Source of the DNA: Ahaetulla prasina
Lineage: Eukaryota; Chordata; Lepidosauria; Squamata; Colubridae
Assembly (NCBI RefSeq): GCF_028640845.1
Contig: NC_080541.1
Coordinates: forward strand, 159,224,502-159,288,501
Direction of reading: 5' to 3'
Length of the DNA stretch: 64,000 bases
Part shown: positions 20,086 through 32,251 of the stretch, one piece after another
How positions within the stretch are numbered: position 1 is the first letter of the stretch
Layout: each line of letters starts with the position of its first letter
Translations under genes and position numbers: made by a program
The notes under the pieces: model-generated
Seen by the model: only the letters and a program-made list of their open reading frames with translations
What the model was told of the DNA's origin: nothing
The model's database searches: none

Positions 20086-20919
20086 TGTTCTAAGGAACAG
20101 CTTCAGAAGAAAACAAAAAACTTTCCACCCACACAAAATTCAGATGGAAACTTCATTTAGCTAATTCCAACCCTACTACTAGGAACCAACAATATGAACA
20201 TGGGGAAGCCCAAGCAAAACTGTAAGATTTTGACCCTAAAATATTACTGTAGTCCATAAAGATACTATATAATAAATAGAGGATCTAATATTGTTTGGTA
20301 TAGGGGTTAAGGCATCAGAATGGACCATGAGTTCTAGTTCCACCTTAGGCAAGAAATCAGTTGTATGATCTTGGACCAGTCACTTTCTCTCAGTCCTGTA
20401 AATCACTTCCCAAAAATCTTGCCAAGAAAATTCCAAGAATTACTCCAAGCAATTGCCAGGATTCAAAAACTGACTCACAAGCACAAGTACACAAACCCCT
20501 TAAATATAACCCTATTGCAACAAAGTTTTATGGTCCTGATCTGGCAATTAAACTTTGATATTTCATACCATATTTTATTACCCTGTTACTTTGGTTATGG
20601 CCAGGTTTTTGTTGTAGGAAGTTCCTCCCCCCCAGAAGAATGAAACATTTTGAGGAATATTAAAAAACACAGGATAAAGTATTTCCCCTAAAAGAGAAAT
20701 AAAAAATCTTAAGGGAGACAGAAACTCAGAGCCCCAGCTCCCTCCCATCAGCAGATATTTTGTGCCCATTTAGAAAGACTGAGGCAGCCTATCTACAAAA
20801 CAAAAGACCTTCAGCTCCAGGATGATGTGACATGACCCTTCAGGACACAATGGGATTAACCCACAACCATTTAGCAGCAGAGCTCATTATATTATAAATA
20901 CATTATAAATAAATACACT
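20086..20919. other. Unique DNA, nothing recognised
   Basis: Includes short C-rich stretches near 20627. Overlapping short frames at 20361-20643 show no recognisable domain. Confidence 0.4.
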
Positions 20920-22575
20920 TATTTATTTTTTTATTTGTCATAACATTATATATAAGCATAAGCATGAAATAACTATACGATATATAAGCATACATATAAC
21001 CATAAGTATGTATAACTATATGAAATTGTATACAATCAAAGGGAACATTAGGACAGGAACAGAAGGCACGTTGGTGTTCTTATGCACGCCCCTTACAGAC
21101 TTCTTAGGAATGGGGTGAGGCCAATAGTAGTTTTTGGTTAAAGCTTTGGGGATTTTGGGAAGAGACCACAGAGTCTGGTAATGCATTCCAGGCATTAACA
21201 ACTCTGTTTCTGAAGTCATATTTTCTGCAATCAGATTGGAGTGGTTCACATTAAGCTTAAATCTATTGTGTGCTCCTGTATTGTTGTGATTGAAGCTGAA
21301 GTAGTCTTCAACTGGAAGGACGTTGTAACAGATGATTCTATGAGTTAAACTCAGGTCATATCGAAGGCGGCGGAGTTCTAAATTTTCTAAACCCAGGATT
21401 TCAAGTCTGGTGGCATAAGGTATTTTGTTGTATTCGGAGGAGTGGAGTACTCTTCTTGTAAAATATTTCTGGACACGTTCAATTTTATTGATGTCAGAAA
21501 AGTGGTATGGGTTCCAAACAGTCGAGCTGTATTCAAGAATTGGTCTAGCAAATGTTTTATATGCTCTGGTTAGTAGTGTAGTGTTTCTGGAGAAGAAGCT
21601 ACGCAATATTAAGTTTACAACTCTTAAAGCCTTTTCTGAGATGTAGTTGCAGTGGGCTTTGGCACTTAGATCATTTGATATGAAAACTCCAAGGTCTTTA
21701 ACGGGGTGGGGGTCATCTATAAGGTAGTGTCCATCAAGCTTGTATTTAGTGTTCAGATTCTTTTTTCCAATGTGTAAGACAGAGCATTTGTTGGTTGTGA
21801 TTTGGAGTTGCCAGGTTTTTGACCATTCCGACAAAGTCAAGGTCTTTTTGAAGGGTAGCCATATTTTTGGTAGTGTTAAATAGTTTAACATCGTCAGCGA
21901 AGAGAACACAATTGCTTATAACATGGTCACAGAGATCATTAATGTATAATATGAAGAGTGTTGGTCCAAGAACACTACCTTGGGGAATGCCGCTATTGAC
22001 AGAAACAGGATTTGATAGGGCACTGCCTATTTTGAACACTTGTTGTCTGTCTGACAGGAACGCAGTTATCCAATTGTGGAGGGGTCCGGAAATGTTGTAG
22101 GATGTTAGTTTTAGGAGAAGTTTGTCATGTACCACTGAGTCAAAAGCTTTACAAAAGTCTATGTAAATTGCATCTATTGCTTTGCCCTGATCAAGATTTG
22201 TAGTCCATATGTTTTTGCAGTGTAGAAGTTGTAAATTACAGGATATTTTTTTTCTGAAACCAAATTCTTTATTAGAGAGTAGGTTGTTTGTTCTAGGTGG
22301 AGGGTAATGGATTGGTTGATGATTGATTCCATTACTTTGCAGGTGACACAGCATAAAGAGATTGGTCTGTAATGTTTAACTAGGCTGGGGTCTCCTTTTT
22401 TGAAGACAGGGATGACCGTGGCTAGTGACCAAAGTTTGGGAAGGGAGCTCGTCATGAAAGCTGTTTCAAAGATTATGCTTAGGGGTTCTGCTAAGTTAGT
22501 GGAAAGCTTTTTAAGAAGTATGCACATAGACCATCAGATCCAATAGATAGAGATGGTTTTAGTTTGCGAAAAACT
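20920..22575 (-). mobile_element. CR1-superfamily LINE, longest copy in window
   Basis: Antisense copy of the family at 16163, running from a (ttta)-rich 3' end through the 3' untranslated region and C-terminal domain into the reverse transcriptase up to the first RT motif. It is 5'-truncated near 22575; the endonuclease domain is absent. The 3' landmark aggacaggaacagaaggcac is conserved with other copies. Confidence 0.88.
21016..22575 (-). pseudogene. Reverse transcriptase pseudogene of CR1-superfamily LINE
   Basis: Three overlapping minus-strand frames carry one protein. 22527-22174 has the fingers block (LWSLATVIPVFKKGDPSL, HYRPISL). 22354-21746 has the palm: FCKAFDSVVHDKLL with the motif A aspartate, SGIPQGSVLGPTLF and FADDVKLF. 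21909-21016 has the thumb and C-terminal domain (KCSVLHIGKK, VKDLGVFISNDL, RRVLHSSEYNKI). Two frameshifts, near 22260 and 21830, break it. Unlike 17025-17510, the catalytic residues are all still present. Confidence 0.88.
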
Positions 22576-22985
22576 TACACTACAATTACACTACAATCTC
22601 CTAATAACATTGCATCATCCTCCAAACTACAAACAAACTTAACTCAGACAAACACCTAGGATTTGTACTTTGCCTATAGAGCCAGTTATGACACCTACAT
22701 AACCCCTACATGGCCCCATGGGAGTCTGACAACAGCCAATAGAATACATATTCTTGCACGGGAACACCACATGCTTAGTGGTTCAAGTGCAAAGCCCAAA
22801 GAAGGTGTAAAAACACCTCACTCTCAACTCCATGTGGTCAGCTGCCCATGCTCACATGCTTGGTTGTTCTGCCTCATCAATAAATGGACCCTCTTTCCAG
22901 CCTCCATTTTGTCTCCAGTGCTTTTCTCCCAGCTTGGAACTGAACCAGATGGATATTTCATCAACACTGTCCTTGTACAGATATT
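22576..22985 (+). other. LTR-like stretch, uncertain
   Basis: Bases about 22667-22972 have LTR-like features: a promoter-proximal style middle, an aataaa signal near 22880, and a C/T-rich downstream region (ctctttccagcctcc). I see no convincing TG...CA ends or target duplication. It might be a solo LTR or ordinary unique DNA. The 116-codon frame over it is probably chance. Confidence 0.3.
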
Positions 22986-23740
22986 TCAACAACATATTTT
23001 TAAAATTTTATAATAATCACCCATATCAGATTCTTCACATGCCATGAAATCTTGTATGCAATAGTATGTTAGGATTCTGTCAAGCGCCTTACCATAGCAG
23101 TAATATACTACGACTTGCAAGTGAACTCTTTCCATAGCAGCACCCAACGTGGTCAACCATCTGCCTCTGATCTCCAGTCTGGTTTTATTTGTTCTGTCCA
23201 TGGAACTCCCCCAGATTCAGGATGCCATCCACCCTACTTGGCAACAGAAGGCCTGCTCTCTATCTTCTCCCTCAATCACCTATTGGTTCAACCCAATGGT
23301 AGCTCCTCCAAAACAATTATCCAGAGGCAGCAGCGTCCCAGGAGAATCAGCAAACTGACAACTCATTCTGCTAACCATGACCAAAGAATAAGAAGGCCTG
23401 TTCCTCAAATAAGCATGGTTTTTTACAGAATAGATCACTTTTTCTCAAAGAAAGATGATTGATCTACACAATCTTGAAAAGGCAATATAGATGGCTTGAC
23501 CTTCAGCTATAAGTGAAGGGTCTGTCTTTTGCCCTAGACCTTTCTAACAAAGACTCGATTTAATAGGAGAATGTTTGATTGCCTAAAAATGCCACTAACT
23601 TTATTCCACCATATCCAGTCTTGTTCCCAAAGTAAGAGCATTCATTCCATACATGTTTTGGCACTTCAGACTATTATTTCAGTTTCTATGAAATGGGAGG
23701 TAATCTTATTTATATCTGGTTAATATCAACTTTATGAACT
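22986..23740. other. Unique DNA, nothing recognised
   Basis: A 115-codon plus-strand frame at 23115-23462 overlaps another in a second frame; neither has recognisable motifs or splice context I can support. Confidence 0.4.
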
Positions 23741-23748
23741 GACCTATC

Positions 23749-23949
23749 TAATGGTGGGATTCAGCCAGTTCTATCTGGTTTGGACAAACCAGTAGTGGTG
23801 ACTACAGGAGGCTCCGCCCATTCACCCGGACATAATGCGGTAGCAACGCGCATGCATGGAACGTCATCTGCATGCATAGAGGAGGACATGTGGACAAAGC
23901 GTGCTCACATTTGCAAACCGGTAGGGAAGGTAAGTGAATCCCACCTCTG
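23749..23949 (+). mobile_element. hAT-like MITE, 201 bp, perfect 8-bp target duplication
   Basis: Left end taatggtgggattcagcc (CAGTGGTGGG type with two changes), right end gtgaatcccacctctg. Flanks gacctatc at 23741-23748 and 23950-23957. The interior shares gctcacatttgcaaaccggtag with 29989-30177 in reverse complement, so they are one subfamily. Confidence 0.92.
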
Positions 23950-23957
23950 GACCTATC

Positions 23958-24637
23958 GTAACGGGCAAACCCACAACCTTCATTCAAAAGAATTTTGGAA
24001 ATCTATGGTATGATTGTCAAGGATGGAGAAATTATGTTCATCTTTGACACTTGTAGTGATTTGTGGGATCTTCCATGTTCTACTTAATATTCAGTTTTCA
24101 GAATGTTAGATATTTGAGGTTATTTTGTTATTCCAAGTCAGCAGAGGGGGGGGTGCTTTTACACCTCACTGTTTAATTCAGAACCTTCCTGAGTGCCCTT
24201 GCTTTCTACTTTGAAGAAGCCTCATGGGAGAATTTCTCTTATAAATGATTTCCTTGGGATTTAATTGAAGTGAGGGTAGCTAGAGAGGATCCAGGCCATT
24301 AGAGAATAGGATTATATAATGAAAGAAAGGACACTCATCTAAACACAGTTGCTTTAGTAACCACAAATCTTAGATAAATACAAGATACCAATAGCCATTG
24401 ATAAAACGTTAGTGTTTTTTTTGCTTTTGTTTTTATTTTTGAAAAATAAAATAAAAACAAAGGGAATATATTTTCAATCATTTTGAAGAATAAGAAAGCA
24501 AAGCAAAAGAAAATTCAACAAATAAGTTGATTAACCTGGCAGCACAAAGAATAGCAAAGCAAAGACCTTATTCTCACCTTGTCTTCAGTGGTAAAGTTAG
24601 CTGTAAATACCCGCTTACTTGTTCATCCTGATTTAGA
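23958..24637. other. Unique DNA, nothing recognised
   Basis: Includes a G-run near 24147 and a near-palindromic AT stretch around 24425-24462. No gene recognised. Confidence 0.4.
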
Positions 24638-24994
24638 CAGGTAGTCCTCAACTTATAACAGTTCATTTAGTGACCGTTCAAAGTTACAAGGAAATTGAAA
24701 AAAAGTGACTTATGACCATTTTTCACTCTTATGACTGTTACAGCATCCCCATAGTCACATGCTCAAAATTCAAATGCTTGGCAATTGGTTTATGATGGTA
24801 GCAGTGTCCCAGGGTCATGTGATCCCATTCTGCAACCTTCTGACAAGCAAAGTTAATGGGGAAGCCAGATTCATTTAACAACCAGCTTACTCACTTAATG
24901 AGTGCAATGATTCACTTAACAACTGTGGCAAGAAAGATCATAAAATGGGGCAAAATTCACTTAACGAATGTGGTTGTAAGTCAAGGACTACTTG
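24638..24994 (+). mobile_element. Tigger-like MITE, complete, uninterrupted
   Basis: CAGGTAGTCCTCAACTTATA at the left and gtcaaggactacttg before ta at the right. 357 bp, with the family landmarks gtgaccgttcaaagttac and cttctgacaagcaaagttaa. The left TA is degraded (ga). Confidence 0.88.
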
Positions 24995-25130
24995 TAATTC
25001 TATCTTCAGACAAAAGTCGTACATACTAGTGTCTGTATATACTGCCATAGCCCAAATGCAAATTATTCTTATGTTGTTTTCAGCGCTGGTTTAAATAGAC
25101 ACATGTGGAGGAGGAAGCTGGGACATTTAG

Positions 25131-25396
25131 GGCCGGTTTAGCTCTGCCTGGTAAGGCCTGTTATTAAGAACACAAAGCCTGCAATTACTGCAGGTTCGAG
25201 CCCGGCCCAAGGTTGACTCAGCCTTCCATCCTTTATAAGGTAGGTAAAATGAGGACCCAGATTGTTGGGGGGGCAATAAGTTGACTTTGTAAATATATAC
25301 AAATAGAATGAGACTATTGCCCTATACATTGTAAGCCGCCCTGAGTCTTCGGAGAAGGGCGGGGTATAAATGTAAACAAAAAAAAAAAAAAAAATT
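25131..25396 (+). mobile_element. tRNA-derived SINE with L2-type tail
   Basis: Head shortened but B-box ggttcgagccc present; body caaggttgactcagccttcc; tail gccgccctgagtcttcggag and an A-rich end of ~17 bases at 25379. Subfamily with the short B-box flank (ggttcgagcccggccc), as in 30742. Confidence 0.88.
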
Positions 25397-25787
25397 TCTG
25401 TATTTTTTAAAAAAAAACTGTTATTTTTAGCTTTGTTTTTCATTAGTCCTAAATGGAAAGAATAATACACCTACACCGGTGTATTATTGTATGTACCTCT
25501 TCATTTATTCCAAAACCACAACCAAGAAATAAAAAGGTTTATTTCTCAAAATGAAAATATTTACCTAATAGAAGGGACTTTAGAACTTTTAGGAATGGCC
25601 TTAATCCCTCTTAAAATTTGGAAAAGGATATTCTAAAAAAAATAATAATCAGCAAAACCGAGGTGAAGGCCTTAAATGAGATGATGAGGATAGTTGGAAT
25701 AACTTACTATTCTGTAGGTTAGCATGAAGCTAGGCTTTAGTATTAAGTGGAATAGGGCAGCAGTTCAAAGAGGGTGCAAGTGAGAGG
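25397..25787. other. Unique DNA, nothing recognised
   Basis: AT-rich. A small inverted repeat aatacacctacaccggtgtatt sits at 25463-25484. No gene recognised. Confidence 0.4.
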
Positions 25788-25795
25788 ACATAGAA

Positions 25796-25929
25796 CAGGG
25801 GTGTCAAACTGGTGACCCATGGGCTGGATTCGTTATATGCAGGCCACGCCCACCCCAGTTCCTCGAAGGGGAAAAACGTCATGATATGTCATGTGATGCC
25901 AACATGACGCCACATGTTTGACACTTCTG
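25796..25929 (+). mobile_element. hAT-like MITE, 134 bp, 8-bp target duplication
   Basis: Ends CAGGGGTGTCAAACTGGTG and catgtttgacacttctg; flanks acatagaa (25788-25795) and acatagag (25930-25937), 7 of 8. Sister of 9581-9710 (shared ggccacgcc and catgtgatgcc). Confidence 0.88.
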
Positions 25930-26120
25930 ACATAGAGCAACTGTAAGATGTTTGAGAGAAATGTTATGCATCAAATGTGGACTGGCTATTAACCTGCTGC
26001 CTTCAGATGAGATAGAAAGCAGTGGTCCATCACCAGAATTGCATTAGGATTTAGTTGCCAAGCTGGCGAACATCTGTACTTCAGATGGGGAATGGCTCCA
26101 TCATATCCATCACTACAATA

Positions 26121-26527
26121 TGTCAGGCCTTCTCTGCATTATTGTTGTTAGTTGCGAATTCATGTCCGACCCATCGTGACCCCTTGGACAGTTTTCCTCC
26201 AGGCCTGTCTGTCCTCTACCATCCCCCAAAGATTATTTAAGCTCATGCCGACTGCTTCAGTGACTCCATCCAGCCACCTCATACTCTGAGTGCCCTTCTT
26301 TTTTTGCCCTCAATCATTCCCAGCATTAAGCTCTTCTCCAGTGAGTCCTTCCTTCTCATTAAGTGGCCAAAGTATTACAGTTTCATCTTCAGGATCTGGC
26401 CTTCTAAAGAGCAGTCAGGGCTGATCTCCTCTAGGACTGACTGGTTTGATCACCTTGTAGTCCAAGGGACTCGCAAGAGTCTTCTCCAGCACCATAGTTC
26501 AAAGGCCTCAATTCAATCCTCTGTGCA
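26121..26527 (-). mobile_element. Bov-B (RTE) LINE 3' end
   Basis: Antisense. The 3' end is gttgcgaattcatgtccgac / catcgtgaccccttgg with a (gtt)-type terminus, and inside is the C-terminal Bov-B coding part (rev. comp. of ggatggagtcactgaagcag and aatactttggccact). 5'-truncated, with stops. Its presence supports the Bov-B dependence of the Sauria SINEs at 15081 and 38889. Confidence 0.88.
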
Positions 26528-28690
26528 TAGTGTCACTTTTATTGTTTCCCTTTTTTGTTAACCTCTTCTCTCACAATTCTAGCCTTAAAGAGATGAGAAA
26601 TCTCCATCAAGATAGCCTGCATTTCTCCATCTCTGCCCTCGGAAACCCCATGGATGGCAATAAGATAAAAACAGAACTATGTATAGTACATAGAAAGACT
26701 GTATGTTGACACAGTGAGTTAAGTGAATATAAGAATATAATGCTTGCTAGCTAGGGGACAGAAAAAGTGACCTGAGGAGTAACCTTACATGTTTTAGAGG
26801 AATTTGTATCTTAGGTCAACTGCTTTACCAAAGTAATGACTGTTCTCAGCTGGAGTTTCAGACAGACTAATGACAGAGTAAAATCCTTTCCTTGTACTTT
26901 GAACAGTAGTAGAGTTTTTTTAAAAAAAGGAAAAAGAAATTCCCTACATATTAGGTGCAATGAAGATTTATTAATGTACTCTAGCACTGTTTCTTTTAAA
27001 TAGATTATAGCAATCAATTGGGATAATGGGTATATATTAAATAATGCTTTGTGATATGCATTTTGGTCCTCCGTTGTTCAGGATAGTGCTCTGAAGCTGA
27101 TTATTTTGCCTGCCTCAATTGGCAGAAGAAAGAAATGGAGGTCACTTCAAATTGCCAAAGTGCAAAACGTAAGCACTGCTTTAGATCTGCTTGTTGAAAA
27201 AAAAAAGAGCTATTCTTGAAAGTGTCTGTCTCTTTAAACTCTCAGCAAAGGGTTTCTGAAGCATCAGTGTGACACATCAGATGGGTCAAAACATAAACAA
27301 GTCCCACATGTAAAGGTAAATAACATTGCAGAAGAAAAATTAAATATCGGGCAAGTTTCTAACATATGCCTCAGGCCACCTCACTACTTTTATAATACAT
27401 AATAATTAAAGTGAGCTGAGTTAAATTTGCCCTGCAGGAAAAGAGCATAAAGTTAATCTGTTTGATAGTGTGATATTCTGTAACTGTGTTTGTCTATATG
27501 TTCTGTAGTCACAAAGACACAGCACTTTTTCAAGGTTGATTTCAGACAGTTTGAATTTCTTAGCCTTATATAGAAAAATCTATATTCTGATTGATTCTTT
27601 GGCAAGCAAAATTACTTGTAATAATTTTTGAGGATGCTTTTTGAACCTTTATTTATGTTTAACTATGGCATCATTCATAGCCTTGCCATATAAGCTTAAC
27701 AAGGGCTTCCAAGGTGTCTAAAAACTAACGTGTTACAACGTAAGAACATTATTTCAGTTCTTCAAATCCCTCTTCTGTTTGACTCATTGTGCTTCTTATA
27801 CAAATGTACTGACATCACAGTAACTTCCTCATCTTCATTACCTTCCTGTCAGGATTTCTCTTTTTTTATTTCAAGAGGTAGAGATTATGATTCCTTAATT
27901 AAATCGCAGCTCTGGGGGGGTGGGGAACTTGTACTTTTCCTCACAGATTTTGCATATTTTTATTTTGGTGCTCATGATGTCATGAGACATCAGAAAATGT
28001 ACAGTTCTCATTTAAGTATTCTTGAGCTCAATGCAGATCTTTACATGTGCACTTCGGCAATGATCTTTGTCACCTCTACATTATTTGAACACCCCTACAG
28101 TCCTATTGCTGATACGATGAGTGTCTACAGAAGATTGTAGCACTAGTAAAAACCATTTTTAAAGGAACTGATACTGTAACCAGACATGTCAATTCCACAT
28201 ACTAGGGACTGAATGCCAGGGACTATTTGGGAGCAATTCTCTTGGTTGCTTCCACATTTATGGATATACTCATTCACTGAACCTGTAATAGGGTCAATCA
28301 TGGCACCCAATTCATTTTGTATTGAGAGCCCTGGGAGCTTAAACCCACTCTACCCATCTCCTTCTTAGATTTCACAAGATTCCCAAGTTCAGCATAACGT
28401 TGTTCTCGAGGTAAAAGATGAAACAAAAGGAAGGGAACCAAGTCAGATTTACCTCTTGAGGGTCATCGCTTTGTCTTCAGCATTAGAGGGGAAAGTCTAA
28501 GTAACACTAAGACAATTGTATCTAAAAGTGTTGTGGAAAAATATTGAATCAGCTTACGCATGAAGCAAATTAACTTTACTTATTACTCCATTTTCATCAT
28601 CAAGGTTGATTCCTTTGCCCACTTTAAATGAACGCCATAAACAAAACAAAAAAAGGTCTATGCTACACCTGGCTAGCAGCAGGTTGGTTT
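26528..28690. other. Unique DNA; conserved-element-like patch at 27100-27490
   Basis: The longest repeat-poor stretch of the left half. Bases 27100-27490 look like a conserved non-coding element (even composition, no repeat, atacataataattaaagtgag). A plus-strand frame of 136 codons at 27730-28140 begins at a GTG, has no recognisable domain and is not called as a gene. Confidence 0.35.
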
Positions 28691-28990
28691 AGGGATATGC
28701 TGCATGGCTTTGAAAATTGAGAGAGGGCGGAACCCATGGGATTAATGGATCCCACAACAGAGTGCCATTCACATGACTGAGGATGAGGCCATTTTTTCCC
28801 CCATGTCACTCACCGTTTGGAACATCCTCCCCTGAGGTTAGATTGATCCCAACTTTGCTGACCTGCCCCAAGGCATTAAAAACTTGACATCAAGCTTGTG
28901 GCTCTTTGGGTGAGCCTGCTTTAGCTGATTGCTTTCAGAACTACTCATAATCGTTAATACATATGTTATTTAATATCTAATGTCTAACAC
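28691..28990 (+). mobile_element. Old L2-like LINE relic
   Basis: A degenerate peptide around 28815-28900 resembles the L2 ORF2 end (VWNILP...PNFADLPQGIKNL, compare LWNELPPGLRQIPDL at 55950). Heavily mutated with stops, so an ancient copy. Boundaries are approximate. Confidence 0.4.
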
Positions 28991-29045
28991 ATTTCAAAGC
29001 ACTTAGGCATTTTGAGATTCTTACATTTATATATATACACAAAAA

Positions 29046-29122
29046 GAAGCCTGTCTCTAAAGGCTAATTCATTGTGTATTGTGTAGAGAAGCCTGTCTCT
29101 AAAGGCTAATTCATTGCGTATT
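29046..29122. repeat. Tandem duplication, 42-bp period
   Basis: gaagcctgtctctaaaggct followed by aattcattg occurs at 29046 and again at 29088, separated by gtgtattgtgtaga. Two copies only. Confidence 0.9.
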
Positions 29123-29171
29123 AAATCAAAGGTAATTATGCAAACTTTTTTAAAAGTTATATAAATAAAGA

Positions 29172-29671
29172 TACCATATTTTTCAGAGTATAAGACACAC
29201 CTTTTTCCCCAAAAAAAGAGGGTGAAAATCTGGGTGTGTGTTATACTCCAAATGTAGCCCCACCCAACCTCTCAGAGGCTTGAGGTTTCAGAGGCTGAAA
29301 ACAGTATCAGAAACTAAACTTCATAAAAGATGTCCCCAAAGAGAGCTTCAGAAAAGAAGCCCCCAAACAGAGCTTCAGAGGCTTTCTTTCTGAAGCTCTG
29401 TTATGGAGGCTTTCAGAAGCAGAAAAAAGTTTTTTTCTGAAACAGAGTTTCAGAAGTTTCAGAGGCAGAAAAAAAAAGCAAAAAAAAAAAAAAGCAAGGC
29501 ACAGATCTCACAACCAAGGAACCTGTTGCTAAAATTCACCTCTGGAAAAGCTGATTGGGGGTATTCCCAGAGGCCAATCCACCTGTCAATCAGCTTTTTT
29601 CTTATTTTCCTCCCCAAAAACTAAGGTGCATCTTATACTCCGGTGTGTCTTATATTCCAAAAAATACGGTA
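29172..29671. mobile_element. Non-autonomous DNA transposon with 30-bp inverted ends
   Basis: Left end taccatatttttcagagtat then aagacacacc; right end is its complement, ...ggtgtgtcttatattccaaa then aaatacggta. Exactly 500 bp, with an A/G-rich interior repeating cagaagc/gagctcag-like words. The target duplication is unclear: TA is possible and no 8-bp match is seen, so superfamily is left open. Confidence 0.8.
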
Positions 29672-29679
29672 CGTATATT

Positions 29680-29980
29680 TATCTAGTTCTTCTAATTCTC
29701 TCCTTGAAAGCAAAGTGAAATTTTCTATTTATCTAAGATACAAATAAGTCAATAATTCAGTACTCATTCAGTGCAATAATGCGTCTTTTGAAGCTTTGAT
29801 ATATACCATTTAAGTATTGCTACTTTTATTTTCATAATATTTTAATTAACATTTTAGAATGTATGTTATCTGGATTTGTTTACATAATTTTTCACATCTT
29901 CTCTCTCCAGAAGGTAATGGTAACATGATGCTATCTCAACCATCACTGTCAGTTGTAGAGTTATCATCCCAAAGAATCAC
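29680..29980. other. Unique AT-rich DNA, nothing recognised
   Basis: About 300 bp with no repeat family. Confidence 0.4.
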
Positions 29981-29988
29981 AAGTGGAG

Positions 29989-30177
29989 CAGAGGTGGGAT
30001 TCACCTACCTTCCCTACCAGTTCGCAAATGTGAGCACATGTACCTCCTCTGCCCATGCGCACAGTCTTCTGCGCATGTGCAGTGCTCACGCATTACATCT
30101 GGGCAGGTGGGTGGAGCCTCCCGCAGTTGCCGCTACCAGTTCGCCCGATCCGGAGAACCAAGTGAATCCCACCACTG
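29989..30177 (-). mobile_element. hAT-like MITE, 189 bp, perfect 8-bp target duplication
   Basis: Ends CAGAGGTGGGATTCACC and ggtggtgggattcac-type complement (gtgaatcccaccactg). Flanks aagtggag at 29981-29988 and 30178-30185. The interior contains paired cgcatgtgc words (gcccatgcgcacagtcttct). Confidence 0.93.
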
Positions 30178-30279
30178 AAGTGGAGCTAGGGAGAATTATG
30201 CTACTATAACTATATATGTGGCCTGTGTATCTGTGTGTGTGTGGGTAAACCCATTGTGTCCTGTAGAAGATTCAATGTA

Positions 30280-30660
30280 CAAGCAGTTCTCGATTTACAA
30301 CAGTTCATTTAGCGACCGTTCGAAGTTAAAACGGCACTGAAAAAAGTGACTTATGACCATTTTCACACTTATGACCATTGCAGCATCCCCATGGTCATGT
30401 GATTTACATTCAGATCCATGACCATTGGTTCATAATTATGACAGTTCCACTGTCCTGGATCCTGGGATCATCTTTTGTGATCTTTGGCCAAGCAAAAATA
30501 AATGGGGAAGCCAGATTCACTTAACATCATGTTACTGGTTTAACAACTGCAGTGATTCACTTGGCAAGAAAAATTATAAATTGGGGCAAAAGTCACTTAA
30601 TAAATTTCTCACTTAGGAACAGTTGTGGGTCAGTTGTGGTCATAAGTCAAGGACTACCTG
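30280..30660 (+). mobile_element. Tigger-like MITE, complete
   Basis: Left CAAGCAGTTCTCGATTTAC after TA, right gtcaaggactacctg before TA, so TA duplication and inverted ends are both visible. 381 bp. The clearest complete example of the family in the window. Confidence 0.88.
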
Positions 30661-30741
30661 TAGTGGTTTTGAGATTTTCTGGATGGTTGCTTCATGTATG
30701 TGCATGTTCAAACAGCACTTTTACTGGGTCAGCTGGCAATC

Positions 30742-30990
30742 TGGCCGGAATAGCTCAGGCTGTAAGGAGCCTGTTATTAGAACACAGTAGCCTGCAATTA
30801 CTGCAGGTTCAAGCCCGGCCCAAGGTTGACTCAGCAATAAGGTAGGTAAAATGAGGACCCAGATTGTTGGGGGCAATAAAAGCTGACTGTGTATATAATA
30901 TACAAATAGAATGAGACTATTGCCTTATGCACTGTAAGCCGCCCTGAGTCTTCGGAGAAGGGCGGGATATAAATGTAAAAAAAAAAAAAA
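30742..30990 (+). mobile_element. tRNA-derived SINE with L2-type tail
   Basis: Head ggccggaatagctcaggctg, B-box ggttcaagccc, body caaggttgactcagc with a small deletion removing the usual cttccatcctttat, tail gccgccctgagtcttcggag and ~13 A. Confidence 0.88.
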
Positions 30991-31179
30991 TCAGGCTGGC
31001 ATGTATGCAAAAGCAACTTGAGAAGACTCTTGTAATAGCTTCAAGCTTTCCAAAATGCCCCTTCAAATGCTTGGTAAATATTTTGTGCAACAAAACCTAT
31101 AAGAGGAGTTAGTCACTTTGAAAATAAATTACAAATAAAATGTAAATGTAATGTACATGTCTATGATATGCATCAGGAC

Positions 31180-31466
31180 CAGTGGTGGGTTTCAAATTTT
31201 TTTACTACTGGTTCTGTGAGAGTGGCTTCTGGGCATGGCTTGCTGGGCATGGCAGGGGAGGATACTGTAAAATCTCTATTCCCACCCCACTCCAGGGAAA
31301 GGTTACTGCAAAATCCTCATTTCCTCCCAATCAGCTGGGACTTGGGAAGCAGAAAATAGATGGGGGTGGGGCCAGTCAGGATTTTTACTACCTGTTCTCT
31401 GAACTACTCAAAATTTCTGCTACCAGTTCTCCAGAACTGGTCAGAACCTGCTGAAACCCACCTCTG
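31180..31466 (+). mobile_element. hAT-like MITE, 287 bp, perfect 8-bp target duplication
   Basis: CAGTGGTGGGTTTCAAATTT ... gctgaaacccacctctg. Flanks atcaggac at 31172-31179 and 31467-31474. The interior (ctgggcatggcttgctgggc, ccagttctccagaactggtc) matches 36301, 53458 and 62833. Confidence 0.95.
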
Positions 31467-31474
31467 ATCAGGAC

Positions 31475-32243
31475 TACAACTCCCAGAACTCCCAGCCTAC
31501 AGAAAGTAAGGAATCAGGTTACAAAATCCATCACCTTCTTCTGCACAAGTGAGAACCTTCAACAAGCTTTCAAGGATTGACCTTGAAACCCAGTCAAATT
31601 AGGTTAATCTTTTTTCCAAAAGTGTGATAATAAACACTGCTAGATAGCTCTGAGGCATCTAAAAAAAGATTAAGTCAAAATTATGTGCTACATTAGGAGC
31701 CCAATGTGGCAAGAGACAATTTATATAAGAAACCCAAATCTGTCAATGCATCACTATAAGTGTGCACACCAGTGATAGATGATTTCGGGGGGGAGGGGGA
31801 GAGTGGTATCTAGACATTTAGTTTTCATGCATCTGTGCTGTTAAACCACAACAAAAAGAGGATTATCCTAGCATTGTCAGTTCTGATAAGTTTTGATTAC
31901 TCGTTGGGAAGAGTAGGAGGAATTCCATCCCAATAAGACATCAGCAGAGTCAGAGCTGACAAACAGAACCATCTGTTTGTTCAAAAGTCCTTGCCATGTA
32001 GCAGCAGGTATGCAGGCTGTGCAGTGCTTATATATAAGAATCTCTGGCTAAGGGACACATACTATTACATTGTTAGAATAGCTGCGAAATTGCGGCAAGC
32101 GTGGGAGAAAAACTCCCTGTGACTGCATGAATAAAAGAAAGACATTTTTGAACAAAACAACTCTAAATTACCCAGTTTGATGGTCAGTTCAATAACACAT
32201 AGAATATTATACCATGTTGTTGTACTAATAGAGCCTTGTATAT
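31475..32243. other. Unique DNA, nothing recognised
   Basis: Contains a G-rich patch near 31785-31803. No gene recognised. Confidence 0.4.
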
Positions 32244-32251
32244 TTTTAACT

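Noticed and set aside
22663..23013. 116-codon plus-strand frame
   Set aside because: Overlaps another frame and a stretch with LTR-like features; no recognisable domain.
27730..28140. 136-codon plus-strand frame
   Set aside because: It opens at GTG, shows no domain, signal or codon bias I recognise, and has no supportable splice context. A chance frame in unique DNA is more likely.
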